This document shows positions 1-7,745 of a stretch of DNA of 64,000 nucleotides, one piece after another. Made by a program: the position numbers and the translations under genes. How positions within the stretch are numbered: position 1 is the stretch's first letter; each line of letters begins with the position of its first letter. Below the pieces are notes generated by a model that was given only the letters and a program-made list of their open reading frames with translations, ran no database searches and had not been told where the DNA came from. The stretch spans positions 1 to 64,000 of the forward strand of contig JADMKA010000018.1 of assembly GCA_018780145.1 (NCBI GenBank), read 5' to 3'. The stretch comes from Vitreoscilla sp. GTDB lineage: Bacteria; Pseudomonadota; Gammaproteobacteria; Burkholderiales; Burkholderiaceae_C.

Positions 1-2062
1 GGCTCTGGGTGTCGAAGATGCCCAGGCCGTTCTGCTTGCGGATGGTCTTCTGCTTGTCCTTGGCAAAGCCGGCGAAGCTGTCGTCGCCGATGGCCTTCCA
101 GAACTCGGTCATCACGTAGACCAGGCGCCGACCATCGATCAGCTCGTCCATCACATTCAACAAAGCCATCATCAAGGCGGTGCGGACTTCCTTGTCGTCG
201 AGGAACTCGGTGTAGTCGAAGCCGATCACGGCGGCGTCGGCCAGCTCAACCAGGCGGTCGTCGGCTTCGTCGAACACCCAGCCGAGGGCCCCACCCTCGC
301 ACCAGCGGGCGAGACGCTCATAGAGGCTGTTGGCGCCGTCGCGCGGCAGGTTCTGCTTGACGGTGCTCATGCGACGGAACTCGCGCGGCATCGAGGCCAC
401 CGCGCGCACGGCCTCATGAACGGCGCGTTCGTCACTGGGCAGCAGCGGGAGGCTGGGGCTGTGCAGGCATTGCTTGACCAGCGCTTCCCAGAACTTCAGG
501 CGCTGCGGGTTCACGACGCGCTGGAACGGGTTGACGCCGGTCGGGCGGCCGGCGTGCAGCGTGAAATACCGCCCACCCATCGCACGCACGAAGATCTCGC
601 AGCCGCGATCCTTGTCGAAGATCACCAAGCGCGGCGCGGGGTCGTAGCGACACAGCGAGGCGAGGATGGCCAGCTCCAGGGTGGTCTTGCCGGCGCCGGT
701 CACCCCGATGATCATCGTGTTGCCCGGCAGCTTGCGGTCTTCCGCGTCTTCCTTGGCGGGGCTGGCGTGCAGGTTCAGGTAGAACGGCTGACCGCTGGGC
801 GTGCGCACCAGCATCGCGGCCGTGCCCCAGGGGTTGCCTTCGCGCTTGCCGCGCGAGAAGTTGTGGTTCGAGGCCAGTGCGGCATAAGCGCGCGAAGTGA
901 TCTGGGCCTGGCGAGTGCGCCAACGGAAGTTGCCGGGCATCTGGCTGAACCAGGCGGCGTCGGCCACCAGGTCCACGGGGACCATGTTGATGCCGCTGCC
1001 TTCGGCGATCGCGGCCACGGCGCGGGCGCTGCGGCGCTGCGCCTCGTGCAGGTCGTTGCCGAGCACCATCAAGGCATAGTGGTACTGCCCCATGACGAAG
1101 CTGCCGTTGCCCAGGCCATCGAGCGCGTCGTCCATCGCGGCCACCTGGCTGGCCACCACGTCCTCGGCGGCCATCAGCTGCTTTTGCTGGCGCTTGAGCG
1201 CGTCGAGCGCCTCGCGCCGGTTGATGATCGCGAAAGCCTGGGTTTCGATGTACTCGATGTCCTCGTACAGCAGGTCGTTCAACGAGCCCGGCTCGACGCC
1301 CTCGGCGTACTCCTTGATGTCGACCAGCACGCCGTAGCGGGTGGTATCGAGCCCGGTGCGCAGCTCCAGTGCGCCTCCTCCGAACGTGAGCCGCGTGGTC
1401 GGCAGGGTCCGGTACAGCGGTGCGGCCTCGAGCCGCATGGGCTTCCAGCTGCCATTGACAAGAAAGCCGTAGAACTCCGCGAGCTCGCTGAACCACGTCC
1501 CTTGGCGCTGGTAGGCGCCCAGCGCTTGCGGCTCGCTGTCGCGCAGCATGCGCTCGACCATGACGGCTTTTTCTGCCATCAGGGCCAGCGCTTCGTCCTG
1601 GTCGCGGGCAATGGCTTCGGCCGTTCGCGACGTCTGCTGAAACAACCGGGCCGTGCCGGCCTGCGGTCGATAGACGAGCGTGAAGTACAGCTCGTTGCTC
1701 AGGAACGGCTTGGCGTTGATGCGGGCTGCATAGGCGTCGTCGAACTCCCGGGCGAATCCCTCCTTAGGGGGGGTGAGCCTGTCGGCGATGCGGCGCTGCA
1801 CGCGGTGTTCCCAGATCGCGAAGCTGCCGCCCCCCAGGGCGGCCAGGAGATGGCACTTGCTTTCGTGGCGCTGGGCGATGTCGTGTTCGTCGGCGCATTC
1901 GAAGGGCACCCCGGCCAGGCGCCAGGTGCGCAGGTAGTAACCACTGCGCGTGATCGCCACGTGTTCGCTTAGCAGCGAGCTGAACGGCACGAAGGCCGCG
2001 AGCGGCCTTTCCGCGCGGGCGACTTTGGCGTATCGGGCGCCGGGCTCAGCGAGCGAACTCAT
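1..2062 (-). CDS. virB4: VirB4-family conjugation ATPase (partial, C-terminus beyond left edge)
   Basis: This is the cytoplasmic ATPase that powers type IV secretion and pilus assembly. At least 687 residues are visible and the frame stays open to the window edge. The N-terminal VirB4 domain is followed by a Walker A motif GVTGAGKTT at about residues 453-461 and a RecA-like core (VIFDKDRGCEIF). Family members are about 800 residues, so roughly the last 110 are missing. The ATG at 2062 lies inside the end of virB3 (17-nt overlap), which indicates translational coupling. It is the most downstream gene seen of a trbM-virB1-virB2-virB3-virB4 operon. A long arginine-rich open frame on the opposite strand here is a GC artefact. 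The family call is secure; I cannot tell whether the element is an ICE or an integrated plasmid. Confidence 0.95.
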   Translation of the reverse strand, partial: MSSLAEPGARYAKVARAERPLAAFVPFSSLLSEHVAITRSGYYLRTWRLAGVPFECADEHDIAQRHESKCHLLAALGGGSFAIWEHRVQRRIADRLTPPKEGFAREFDDAYAARINAKPFLSNELYFTLVYRPQAGTARLFQQTSRTAEAIARDQDEALALMAEKAVMVERMLRDSEPQALGAYQRQGTWFSELAEFYGFLVNGSWKPMRLEAAPLYRTLPTTRLTFGGGALELRTGLDTTRYGVLVDIKEYAEGVEPGSLNDLLYEDIEYIETQAFAIINRREALDALKRQQKQLMAAEDVVASQVAAMDDALDGLGNGSFVMGQYHYALMVLGNDLHEAQRRSARAVAAIAEGSGINMVPVDLVADAAWFSQMPGNFRWRTRQAQITSRAYAALASNHNFSRGKREGNPWGTAAMLVRTPSGQPFYLNLHASPAKEDAEDRKLPGNTMIIGVTGAGKTTLELAILASLCRYDPAPRLVIFDKDRGCEIFVRAMGGRYFTLHAGRPTGVNPFQRVVNPQRLKFWEALVKQCLHSPSLPLLPSDERAVHEAVRAVASMPREFRRMSTVKQNLPRDGANSLYERLARWCEGGALGWVFDEADDRLVELADAAVIGFDYTEFLDDKEVRTALMMALLNVMDELIDGRRLVYVMTEFWKAIGDDSFAGFAKDKQKTIRKQNGLGIFDTQS

Positions 2063-2375
2063 CGCGGGTTCCCCTCAGGTTGACCGGGCTGTAGCTGCGC
2101 CCGTTCCAGAACCGGGCGTTGCGGTGGTTCCGGCGCAAGAGCACGCTCAACCAGATCTGGCGCAGGCGCTGGTCATCGCGTTTGCTGATCACGCGCATCC
2201 AGACCATCGTGGGGATGGCGACCGCCAGCATCGCCAGGCCGAGCCACTTGGAGATCAGCAGTCCGCCCCACATGGCAATCAGGACCCCTCCCCCGCCGAT
2301 GGCGATGAAGGCCATCAGGGGGACGCCGAAGACCATGGGGGGGCGCGTCGCCCCCTTGAAGATGGTCTCCCGCAT
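2046..2375 (-). CDS. virB3: VirB3-like T4SS inner-membrane protein
   Basis: Small inner-membrane component that works with VirB4 in pilus biogenesis. The N-terminus has the VirB3/TrbD look (ETIFKGATRPPMVFGVPL), then two closely spaced hydrophobic segments (about residues 15-65) and a basic, Arg-rich C-terminus. I chose the ATG at 2375, one base after the virB2 stop; a TTG three codons upstream (2384) would overlap virB2 and is less likely. The length, about 109 aa, is normal for the family. The gene lies between virB2 and virB4, the standard order in VirB-type systems, and its 3' end overlaps virB4. Confidence 0.92.
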   Translation of the reverse strand: MRETIFKGATRPPMVFGVPLMAFIAIGGGGVLIAMWGGLLISKWLGLAMLAVAIPTMVWMRVISKRDDQRLRQIWLSVLLRRNHRNARFWNGRSYSPVNLRGTRDEFAR

Positions 2376-2376
2376 G

Positions 2377-2703
2377 TCAGGCAAAGATCCAGGCGGACAA
2401 GGCTGCCGCGCCGCCAGCCAGCGTCCCGCCGATCAGGATGTTGGCCACGTCTGTGAATCGCGCGGCCTGAAAGGCCATCTTGTAGCCGGCCACCATGATG
2501 GCGATCGTCACGATGCCGATGCCAATGGCCGTTAGCAAGGTGGTCAGGTCGAGCACGGCCTGTTCGATAGCGTCGGTCGATGCCTGCGCATGCGCCAGGT
2601 CCGGGCAAAGGGTGAAGAACAGCGCTGTGATGAAGGCGGCCCACATCAACGCGTTGCGGGACAGCAGGGGGTTGGTGCGAAGGTTCATGGTGTTGGCATT
2701 CAT
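2377..2703 (-). CDS. virB2: VirB2-like conjugative pilin precursor
   Basis: Major pilin subunit of the conjugative pilus. The 108-residue protein has a long, basic N-region, a hydrophobic segment and a probable signal-peptidase site after AHA (residue 39). The mature part has two hydrophobic helices separated by a short polar loop, as in VirB2/TrbC pilins. The ATG at 2703 is preceded by a strong Shine-Dalgarno (AAGGAGAG, about 5 nt away). The start overlaps the virB1 stop as ATGA, so translation is probably coupled. An upstream in-frame start would sit inside virB1 and is not needed. Confidence 0.92.
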   Translation of the reverse strand: MNANTMNLRTNPLLSRNALMWAAFITALFFTLCPDLAHAQASTDAIEQAVLDLTTLLTAIGIGIVTIAIMVAGYKMAFQAARFTDVANILIGGTLAGGAAALSAWIFA

Positions 2704-3290
2704 TCGTTCTCTCCTTGGTTGGTCAGACGGGCCCACGGTTTGCAGAGATGGCGGTTCCCACGTGGCGCCAGGTGGGGAACCCGAATCGATTCAAGGTGAC
2801 GCGGAGGGTGGTCCGGGCGCGGCATGGCGCGCGCAGCGGCGGTCACCTTGTTGACGTAGCTCGGCTGGCCAGGGATGTCCTCCTGAAGTCCCGTCACGAA
2901 GTTGCCGCTGTAGTAGCAGGACAAGGCCTTGCGCAGTGCGACCTGTTGGGAGGGGCTGCCGAGCTCTGCGCGGCTGTAGCACTCGCCCAGGATGGCTTGC
3001 ATCGCACGCAGGTTCTGGCACGGGTCGAATGCCGTCTCGGCGGTCAGGCCGAGTCGGCTCCAGTTACGCCGATTGATTTGCGAGGGGCCGACGCTGTAGT
3101 TCCAGCCGTCGGCGTCGAGCTGCCTGGCCGTGGCCAGTGCTTCAGCGCGCGTGCGTGGCTGGCGCACCAGCTGGCCGCCCACGACGCCGATCGCGAAAGG
3201 GTTCATGGCGCTTTCGACGCTCACCAGGGCCTGCGCAGTGGTCGGGTGGACCAGCGGAGCACAGGCGATGAGCAGGGTGGCGAGGTCCAT
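2700..3290 (-). CDS. virB1: VirB1-like lytic transglycosylase
   Basis: Soluble lytic transglycosylase (SLT domain) that opens peptidoglycan for T4SS assembly. The probable catalytic Glu is E26 in the SVESAMNPFAIG segment, followed by the typical GPSQINRRNW motif and a Cys-containing C-lobe ending near LSCYYSGNF. I chose the ATG at 3290, which has GGAGG and GAGGTGA upstream; a TTG 7 codons earlier is less likely. The last 45 or so residues are Arg/Pro-rich and unlike the family, so the C-terminus may be divergent or frame-altered. No clear signal peptide is seen, although the N-terminus is hydrophobic. The stop overlaps the virB2 start. Confidence 0.9.
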   Translation of the reverse strand: MDLATLLIACAPLVHPTTAQALVSVESAMNPFAIGVVGGQLVRQPRTRAEALATARQLDADGWNYSVGPSQINRRNWSRLGLTAETAFDPCQNLRAMQAILGECYSRAELGSPSQQVALRKALSCYYSGNFVTGLQEDIPGQPSYVNKVTAAARAMPRPDHPPRHLESIRVPHLAPRGNRHLCKPWARLTNQGENE

Positions 3291-3300
3291 CGGCGTCACC

Positions 3301-3807
3301 TCAGCCTCCAACCTCGCAGGTGTCGCACTCGGGGGGCGGTTGATGCGCCGCCTCCCACGCCGCGAGATCCCGGTCGTACGTGGGGTCCAGGCTGTCGCCG
3401 AGCTGAGCTCGGGCGTAGTCGCTGTATCGGGTCGAGGTGGGGCCGCTTGTGGTCCAGAACATCTCGGACCAGAGCTGACCGTCGATCACCACGGTGATCC
3501 GGCCTGGATAGGCGCAAGCCTCGTATACGCCGTTGTCCTGGTTGTAGTTCCTGTACATCTCGGGGCACGTGGCCTCGGTCGCCCAGGCGTTGCGGGCCCC
3601 GTTGCCCTCCCCGCTCATGTCGCAAGCGGGAAAGGGTTTGCCGAGCGCCAGGTCACGCAGCGTCTGGACCACCGGTGGGACGCATTCCTGAATGCCCGTC
3701 CATGGACCGGCCAGGCACAGCAGTACGGTGCATCCGTCGGCCGCTCGCGACGCGCCAGCGCTCATGCCAAGCGCGAGGGCCACGGACAGGCTGCTGAGCC
3801 ACTTCAT
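3301..3807 (-). CDS. TrbM/KikA-family periplasmic conjugation protein
   Basis: Likely TrbM/KikA-family protein, an exported factor encoded at the head of many conjugation operons. The ATG at 3807 begins an obvious signal peptide (MKWLSSLSVALALG, cleavage near residue 22). The mature start CTVLLCLAGP and the later GKPFPAC are typical of TrbM/KikA, and Cys residues at about 26, 31, 42 and 62 could form disulfides. The 168-residue length is plausible. It is the first gene of the minus-strand T4SS operon; its stop is 11 nt before the virB1 start. In IncN and IncW plasmids kikA also precedes the virB1-virB2-virB3-virB4 homologues, which supports the call. Its molecular function is not established. 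Confidence 0.8.
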   Translation of the reverse strand: MKWLSSLSVALALGMSAGASRAADGCTVLLCLAGPWTGIQECVPPVVQTLRDLALGKPFPACDMSGEGNGARNAWATEATCPEMYRNYNQDNGVYEACAYPGRITVVIDGQLWSEMFWTTSGPTSTRYSDYARAQLGDSLDPTYDRDLAAWEAAHQPPPECDTCEVGG

Positions 3808-3982
3808 CGGGGAACCTTGTGGGTGAGTGTTGGTCCGGACGCCTATCGCGGCCCGCCTGCCGTACGATGCAAGTTGCGTTGGGCGAGCAAATGGCCTCGC
3901 CAAACGTGACTTCATGCGCAAACTGTAGGCCTTATAAATGTGCATTGCAAGCAACTTATGCGGCTTCCAGTTGTCTCTGCGT

Positions 3983-4010
3983 GTCGATTTGTATCGACTA
4001 GCGATCGCTA
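3983..4010. promoter_or_regulatory. Two abutting palindromes between divergent T4SS operon and regulator
   Basis: GTCGAT-TTGT-ATCGAC (3983-3998) is a perfect inverted repeat and is followed directly by the 12-bp perfect palindrome TAGCGATCGCTA (3999-4010). They lie between the trbM-virB operon (minus) and the BetR-like regulator (plus), a natural operator position for the regulator. The binding protein is inferred. Confidence 0.6.
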
Positions 4011-4043
4011 CTTTCGATCGTGCGTCATATTGGATTGCGGTTC

Positions 4044-4913
4044 ATGCCACAAAATACGAACAATGCCAGTTCCGAAGCCTCAAAGTCTCTTGCTGCGCAA
4101 GCGGTGGAGGTCTTGTTTGATCAGCAGGACGTGCCAGAGCGCCGGCGTTCGAAGATCGTTCAGGAGTTGCTGGGGTTGTCGTATCACGCAAGCCACCGAC
4201 GTGTCACTGGTGACGCACCATGGACACTTGAGGAACTGGAAAGGGTCGCCGGGCATTTCGGCCGCACGCTGGCCGACCTGTTTCAGGCTCTGCACGACAC
4301 GCAGGCTGTCGCGGCGACTTTTGTGGCGGGCAACTTCCGTTCGCCTTGCCGGGTCTGGCTCGGTGGAGAGGCCGATCCCGCGAGGCCGGCGCCTTTGGTG
4401 GCCTGGCGGGAAGGTGACGTCTGGACCGTCGCACCCTCCCGCGAAACACCGGGGCCTTCCCTCGTTGCCTCCGAGGTCCTCCTACAGCCGAGGGTCAGCG
4501 ATGAGCCGCGGGTCGCGGTGCTTGATGACGACGCCGGCTATACACGAGTGTTCAAGGGTGCCCTCACCGGTTTGGGGTATGCGGTCGACGCCTTCACGCA
4601 GGCAGACGCGCTGCTGGAGGCCGCACGCACGCGTCCCTACGATGCCTATGTCATCGATTGGCTCCTCGGCCAGAACACGACGGCCGAGGGCTTGTGTCGG
4701 GCTCTACGTGCTCTCGATGGGTCGGCACTGCTCGTGTTGCAGAGCGGGCAATTGACGAGCGATGACGTCGATGAAGACGAGCTATTGCGGACTGCCATGA
4801 GCCTGGGGATGGAACCTGTCGTCAAGCCGGTACGCCCGAGCTTTTTGGCGGCGAAGATCAAGCACCATGTGGCTCAGCTGCAGGGACATGATGCGGTGCG
4901 ACCGGTACCGTGA
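4044..4913 (+). CDS. BetR-like transcription regulator: HTH plus receiver domain
   Basis: Probable DNA-binding regulator of 289 residues. The N-terminal 80 or so residues resemble the BetR helix-turn-helix domain (YHASHRRVTGDAPWTLEEL). A linker follows, then a complete CheY-like receiver from about residue 155: acidic triad LDDD, phospho-acceptor Asp in VIDWLLG, and the conserved Lys in VVKPVRP. BetR-type proteins with this two-domain layout are known. The ATG at 4044 is preferred; a GTG at 4020 is in frame. The gene diverges from the T4SS operon across two palindromes, so control of conjugation genes is a reasonable inference. Its stop overlaps an in-frame GTG of the next reading frame, so it may be co-transcribed with the small membrane protein that follows. 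No partner kinase is encoded nearby. Confidence 0.75.
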   Translation: MPQNTNNASSEASKSLAAQAVEVLFDQQDVPERRRSKIVQELLGLSYHASHRRVTGDAPWTLEELERVAGHFGRTLADLFQALHDTQAVAATFVAGNFRSPCRVWLGGEADPARPAPLVAWREGDVWTVAPSRETPGPSLVASEVLLQPRVSDEPRVAVLDDDAGYTRVFKGALTGLGYAVDAFTQADALLEAARTRPYDAYVIDWLLGQNTTAEGLCRALRALDGSALLVLQSGQLTSDDVDEDELLRTAMSLGMEPVVKPVRPSFLAAKIKHHVAQLQGHDAVRPVP

Positions 4914-4972
4914 CGCTGCTGGGCCGATCAAGGTCGAGCGCTTTGGTCCAAAGTCTGTCGACGGAGAAACCT

Positions 4973-5248
4973 GTGACGAACGCCGAACATCCCCAACTCG
5001 CGATCGCTGATGCGCTCGCGTGGCCTGTGGGCCTCGCGCTGGCGCTACTCCTTGTTCCGAGGGCCGGTGTGGTCGGCCCGAGTTTGGTGGCGGCGTGCGC
5101 CGTGTGGGCATTGATTCGGTTGCGACGCGCTGCGGGTGGCGGTCGGCAGCCTTACCGCCTCACAACGCCCTGGGTGTTGAGGTGGTCCCTGTACTTCGTT
5201 GTGTTCGCGATCGTCATGTCGTTCGCCGTGAAATTCGGGCGGGCATAG
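4973..5248 (+). CDS. Small membrane protein of unknown function
   Basis: A 91-residue hydrophobic protein with two predicted membrane segments near residues 15-45 and one near the C-terminus (WSLYFVVFAIVMSFAV), and a basic loop between them. I chose the GTG at 4973 because GGAGAAA lies about 5 nt upstream. An earlier GTG at 4910 overlaps the regulator stop and would add 21 residues. It follows the BetR-like regulator on the same strand and may be a membrane partner for it. I do not recognise the family. Confidence 0.5.
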   Translation: MTNAEHPQLAIADALAWPVGLALALLLVPRAGVVGPSLVAACAVWALIRLRRAAGGGRQPYRLTTPWVLRWSLYFVVFAIVMSFAVKFGRA

Positions 5249-5661
5249 GGTGATTTCGGCGCGAACCCGAGCGGTATGTTGGGCGCGCTCGAGATGGCTT
5301 GCTCAGCTTGTGTCATGGCCTGGCCAGGCGCTGCGGGAGGTACAAGTTTGAGTACCAGCATTGCAGCGTGAGCTGCCGGTGGCGGCTGGCGAGCGTACTC
5401 ACGGTATGCGCCATCAAGCCGACGTTCGGGTCGGTCATCGACGCTGACCCGAGCGGCAGCTATACGAGGTACAGATGACCAAGGTTGCGCCTGGACGGCT
5501 TCGCTGCTTGACCGACTGCTTGCCTGACCCGCGAACTCACACTGCCGACCCTAAGCAGCCTGCCCAGAGATGGGAAAGCGGTCACCGAGACCGCTCCCCA
5601 GTGGGCAGAGACGAAGTCTGTCAATCCCCGCGCGGTTGCTCGTATCCTGGACCGTTCAGCC
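5249..5661. other. Gap without a recognised gene
   Basis: About 410 bp. A plus-strand frame near 5510-5745 reads a protein-like segment (ending VARILDRSASFRQFVRLQF) but has no start codon and overlaps the minus-strand gene at 5662-5865, so it may be a gene remnant. Nothing else is recognisable. Confidence 0.4.
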
Positions 5662-5865
5662 TCATTCCGCCAGTTTGTCCGCCTTCAGTTCGCCCTTGGG
5701 ATACAAGTAGCTGACGGCTTTCCAGCCTTTCCGAGTTTGGCTTAGGAATTGGACGGCCTTGAGGCCACCATCGGCCAACGTGATCTTCACGTCAAGCGAT
5801 GGCAACGGCGACTTCGAGAGCGGCTGGAGGGGTGATGTGCCGGAGTTCCGGTTCTTTCCAGACAT
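5662..5865 (-). CDS. Small basic hypothetical protein
   Basis: A 67-residue protein with a Ser/Asn-rich N-terminus and a compact C-terminal half (DVKITLADGGLKAVQFL ... GWKAVSYLYPKGELKADKL). The ATG has a good Shine-Dalgarno (ACAGGAGT, about 7 nt upstream), the main reason for believing it. No motif is recognised. It stands alone between mobile-element genes. Confidence 0.5.
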   Translation of the reverse strand: MSGKNRNSGTSPLQPLSKSPLPSLDVKITLADGGLKAVQFLSQTRKGWKAVSYLYPKGELKADKLAE

Positions 5866-6405
5866 AGCAATGACTCCTGTAAAAGGATGACGATCGCTAT
5901 GCCGGAACAGTTGACGGCGGCCATGATCACCGCGGAAGGACGTCTCATCAGCGCGCTGCTGATGGATGTTGATCCCTTCCTACACCAAGCATAAGCAGGA
6001 TGGCAGGGCGAGATTATATGGCTGTGCGTCTCCGAGGGCTCAGAGAGCCAACGGGACAGCTCCTTCCCCCCTCGGCCGTCGCTGCCATGGCTAGTCCACG
6101 GCGTGAGCCACCCGGCGAGCCGGCCGAAGCATCGCCTTCAGCATGTGATAGCCACTGCGCATCCCTCCATTGGGCAGTGCTCGACCGACCCGCTGTCAAC
6201 GCTGAGGGGCGCCAGGCCACCGCAGCCTGACTGCCGGGCACAATCGGCCCGAGCTTTCGCCGGCACGCGAGTTTTGGCAAATCGGACCTTGACGTAAAGT
6301 CCCGTCGAGGCGAATGGATCAAGCGCCAAGGGGCAGCGCCTTCAACGGCCCATTCGGCCATTTGAGCGCACTGCAAAGGCTGGAAGCGATCTCGAGGGGG
6401 AAGCC
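5866..6405. other. Long gap before the defence cassette
   Basis: About 540 bp. It holds one possible 31-codon frame (5899-5994, plus strand) with AAGGATG upstream that matches nothing known to me. The rest shows no convincing reading frame and may be the junction where the nuclease/STAND cassette entered the mobile element. Confidence 0.35.
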
Positions 6406-7608
6406 ATGAACGGAGCCCTGCGCGTGGCAACGCTGCTACTCAACGAGCCGACACGGACACACAAGCAGCCACTTGTTGCGGCGATCGAGGCGTCAAGAGC
6501 CATGGAGTGGCTGGTCGCATACATGACGGCGGGCGGCCTGAGGGAGTTGGAGCAGGACCTTACAGCCTCTCTCAAGGGTGGAGCCTCCGTCCGAATCGCC
6601 GTTGGACTGGACGAAGCGGTCACGGAGCCGCAGGCATTGCGGATACTCCATCGGCTGGCACGGCGGCATCCGACACTACAGGTTTATGCCGCCGCGGAGC
6701 AGACCAAGACGTTTCATTTCAAGGTTTACGCCTTCCAGAACCAAGAGGGCTCCGAGGTTGTCGTCGGCTCCGCGAACATGACACGGCCTGGCCTCATCGA
6801 GAACCACGAGGCCTCAGTTCACCTCATGCACCCTGGCCGGGAATTCTTTGACCGGATCTCGCGCCATTTCGACATGCTCGTCGAAGACAAGACCCTTCAG
6901 GAGCTGACCGAGCCGCTGATCGACCAGTACGCTGAGCGGTACGAGGCATATCGACTAGCGCGCCACCTTTCAAAACACCGTGCAAGGGCCGCTAGTGAGG
7001 AGAGTGGGCGGATGGCCCAACTCAAGGAAGTCCTTGCGATCATGAGCGCTGATCGAACTCAGCACGGCTTTGATCATCAGCGGAAGCTGCGGCGAAGTGG
7101 CCGCCAAGCTGCCGTGAGGCAGATTGAGCTGCTTGCGACATCAAAGGAAACATCACATGCGACCTTCCTCGCGAGCTACGAGGCACTCCTGGACGGGTTT
7201 CACTCGGGCGGCTTGCACAGAGGCAAGACAACGATCGCCAAGCACCGTGCCGAGTTTCGCCAAGCCATGAGGGTGGCCCTGACCCTGGCAAAGAAGAGCC
7301 CGAGCGAGGCCTTCGAAATTCTTGCAAAGCGATGCTCATCCATTCGCAGCGCTGGCATCAACGTCATTACTGAAGTCCTGCATGCGATCAACCCGAGAAA
7401 GTTCGCGGTGATGAATCAGAACTCCGTAGCTGGAATTCGAATTGGCCATCCGAACCTGTTCCCTGCGCATCCTAGCAAGTCATCGGTTTCGCCCAATTCC
7501 TACGCCCTATTCTGCGCACATGCCGAGCGTGCAAGGAGCTCGCTTGGGTTGGCCGACTTTGGTGAGCTCGACGCCGTCTTTAACTATGCCTATCACCATC
7601 TCGGCTGA
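6406..7608 (+). CDS. PLD-family nuclease-like protein, putative defence effector
   Basis: A 400-residue protein with one phospholipase-D superfamily motif in the N-terminal half: HFK (H104-x-K106) followed by VVVGSANMT (G121, S122, N124) and Glu residues 132 and 135. One HxK motif per chain implies dimerisation, as in BfiI-type nucleases. The C-terminal region ends with a segment (LHAINPRKFAVMNQNS, about 345-360) like a helical module seen in many restriction and defence proteins. It is 137 bp upstream of the HNH-STAND gene on the same strand, so both probably form one cassette. The likely role is nucleic-acid cleavage; specificity is unknown. The superfamily call is firm, the defence role is inferred. 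Confidence 0.75.
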   Translation: MNGALRVATLLLNEPTRTHKQPLVAAIEASRAMEWLVAYMTAGGLRELEQDLTASLKGGASVRIAVGLDEAVTEPQALRILHRLARRHPTLQVYAAAEQTKTFHFKVYAFQNQEGSEVVVGSANMTRPGLIENHEASVHLMHPGREFFDRISRHFDMLVEDKTLQELTEPLIDQYAERYEAYRLARHLSKHRARAASEESGRMAQLKEVLAIMSADRTQHGFDHQRKLRRSGRQAAVRQIELLATSKETSHATFLASYEALLDGFHSGGLHRGKTTIAKHRAEFRQAMRVALTLAKKSPSEAFEILAKRCSSIRSAGINVITEVLHAINPRKFAVMNQNSVAGIRIGHPNLFPAHPSKSSVSPNSYALFCAHAERARSSLGLADFGELDAVFNYAYHHLG

Positions 7609-7745
7609 CCTGCGCGCCAGGGGAGATCAATGGACGCCAACGCGATGGCGTTGCTGGACTGTCTGCGACAAGAAGACACGGCTGGAGCTGCTGATGTTCC
7701 TGCGTCAGTGCGAGCTGACAAAGGAAAAGTTTAAAAGGTAGAACC
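7609..7745 (+). other. Spacer between PLD nuclease and STAND gene with unresolved short ORFs
   Basis: Two frames are open: a 34-codon frame from the ATG at 7630, and an overlapping frame ending at 7741 that reads TRLELLMFLRQCELTKEKFKR. The second looks protein-like and could be the tail of a lost or frameshifted small gene. Neither is convincing alone. Confidence 0.25.

Noticed and set aside
416-1972. Long open frame on the plus strand over virB4
   Set aside because: It is antisense to a well-conserved VirB4 ATPase with an intact Walker A motif; its sequence is Ala/Arg/Gly-rich and shows no family signature. High GC makes such frames common.
5152-5361. Small minus-strand gene opposite the membrane protein
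   Set aside because: It overlaps the better-supported plus-strand gene with a Shine-Dalgarno and has no recognised motif.
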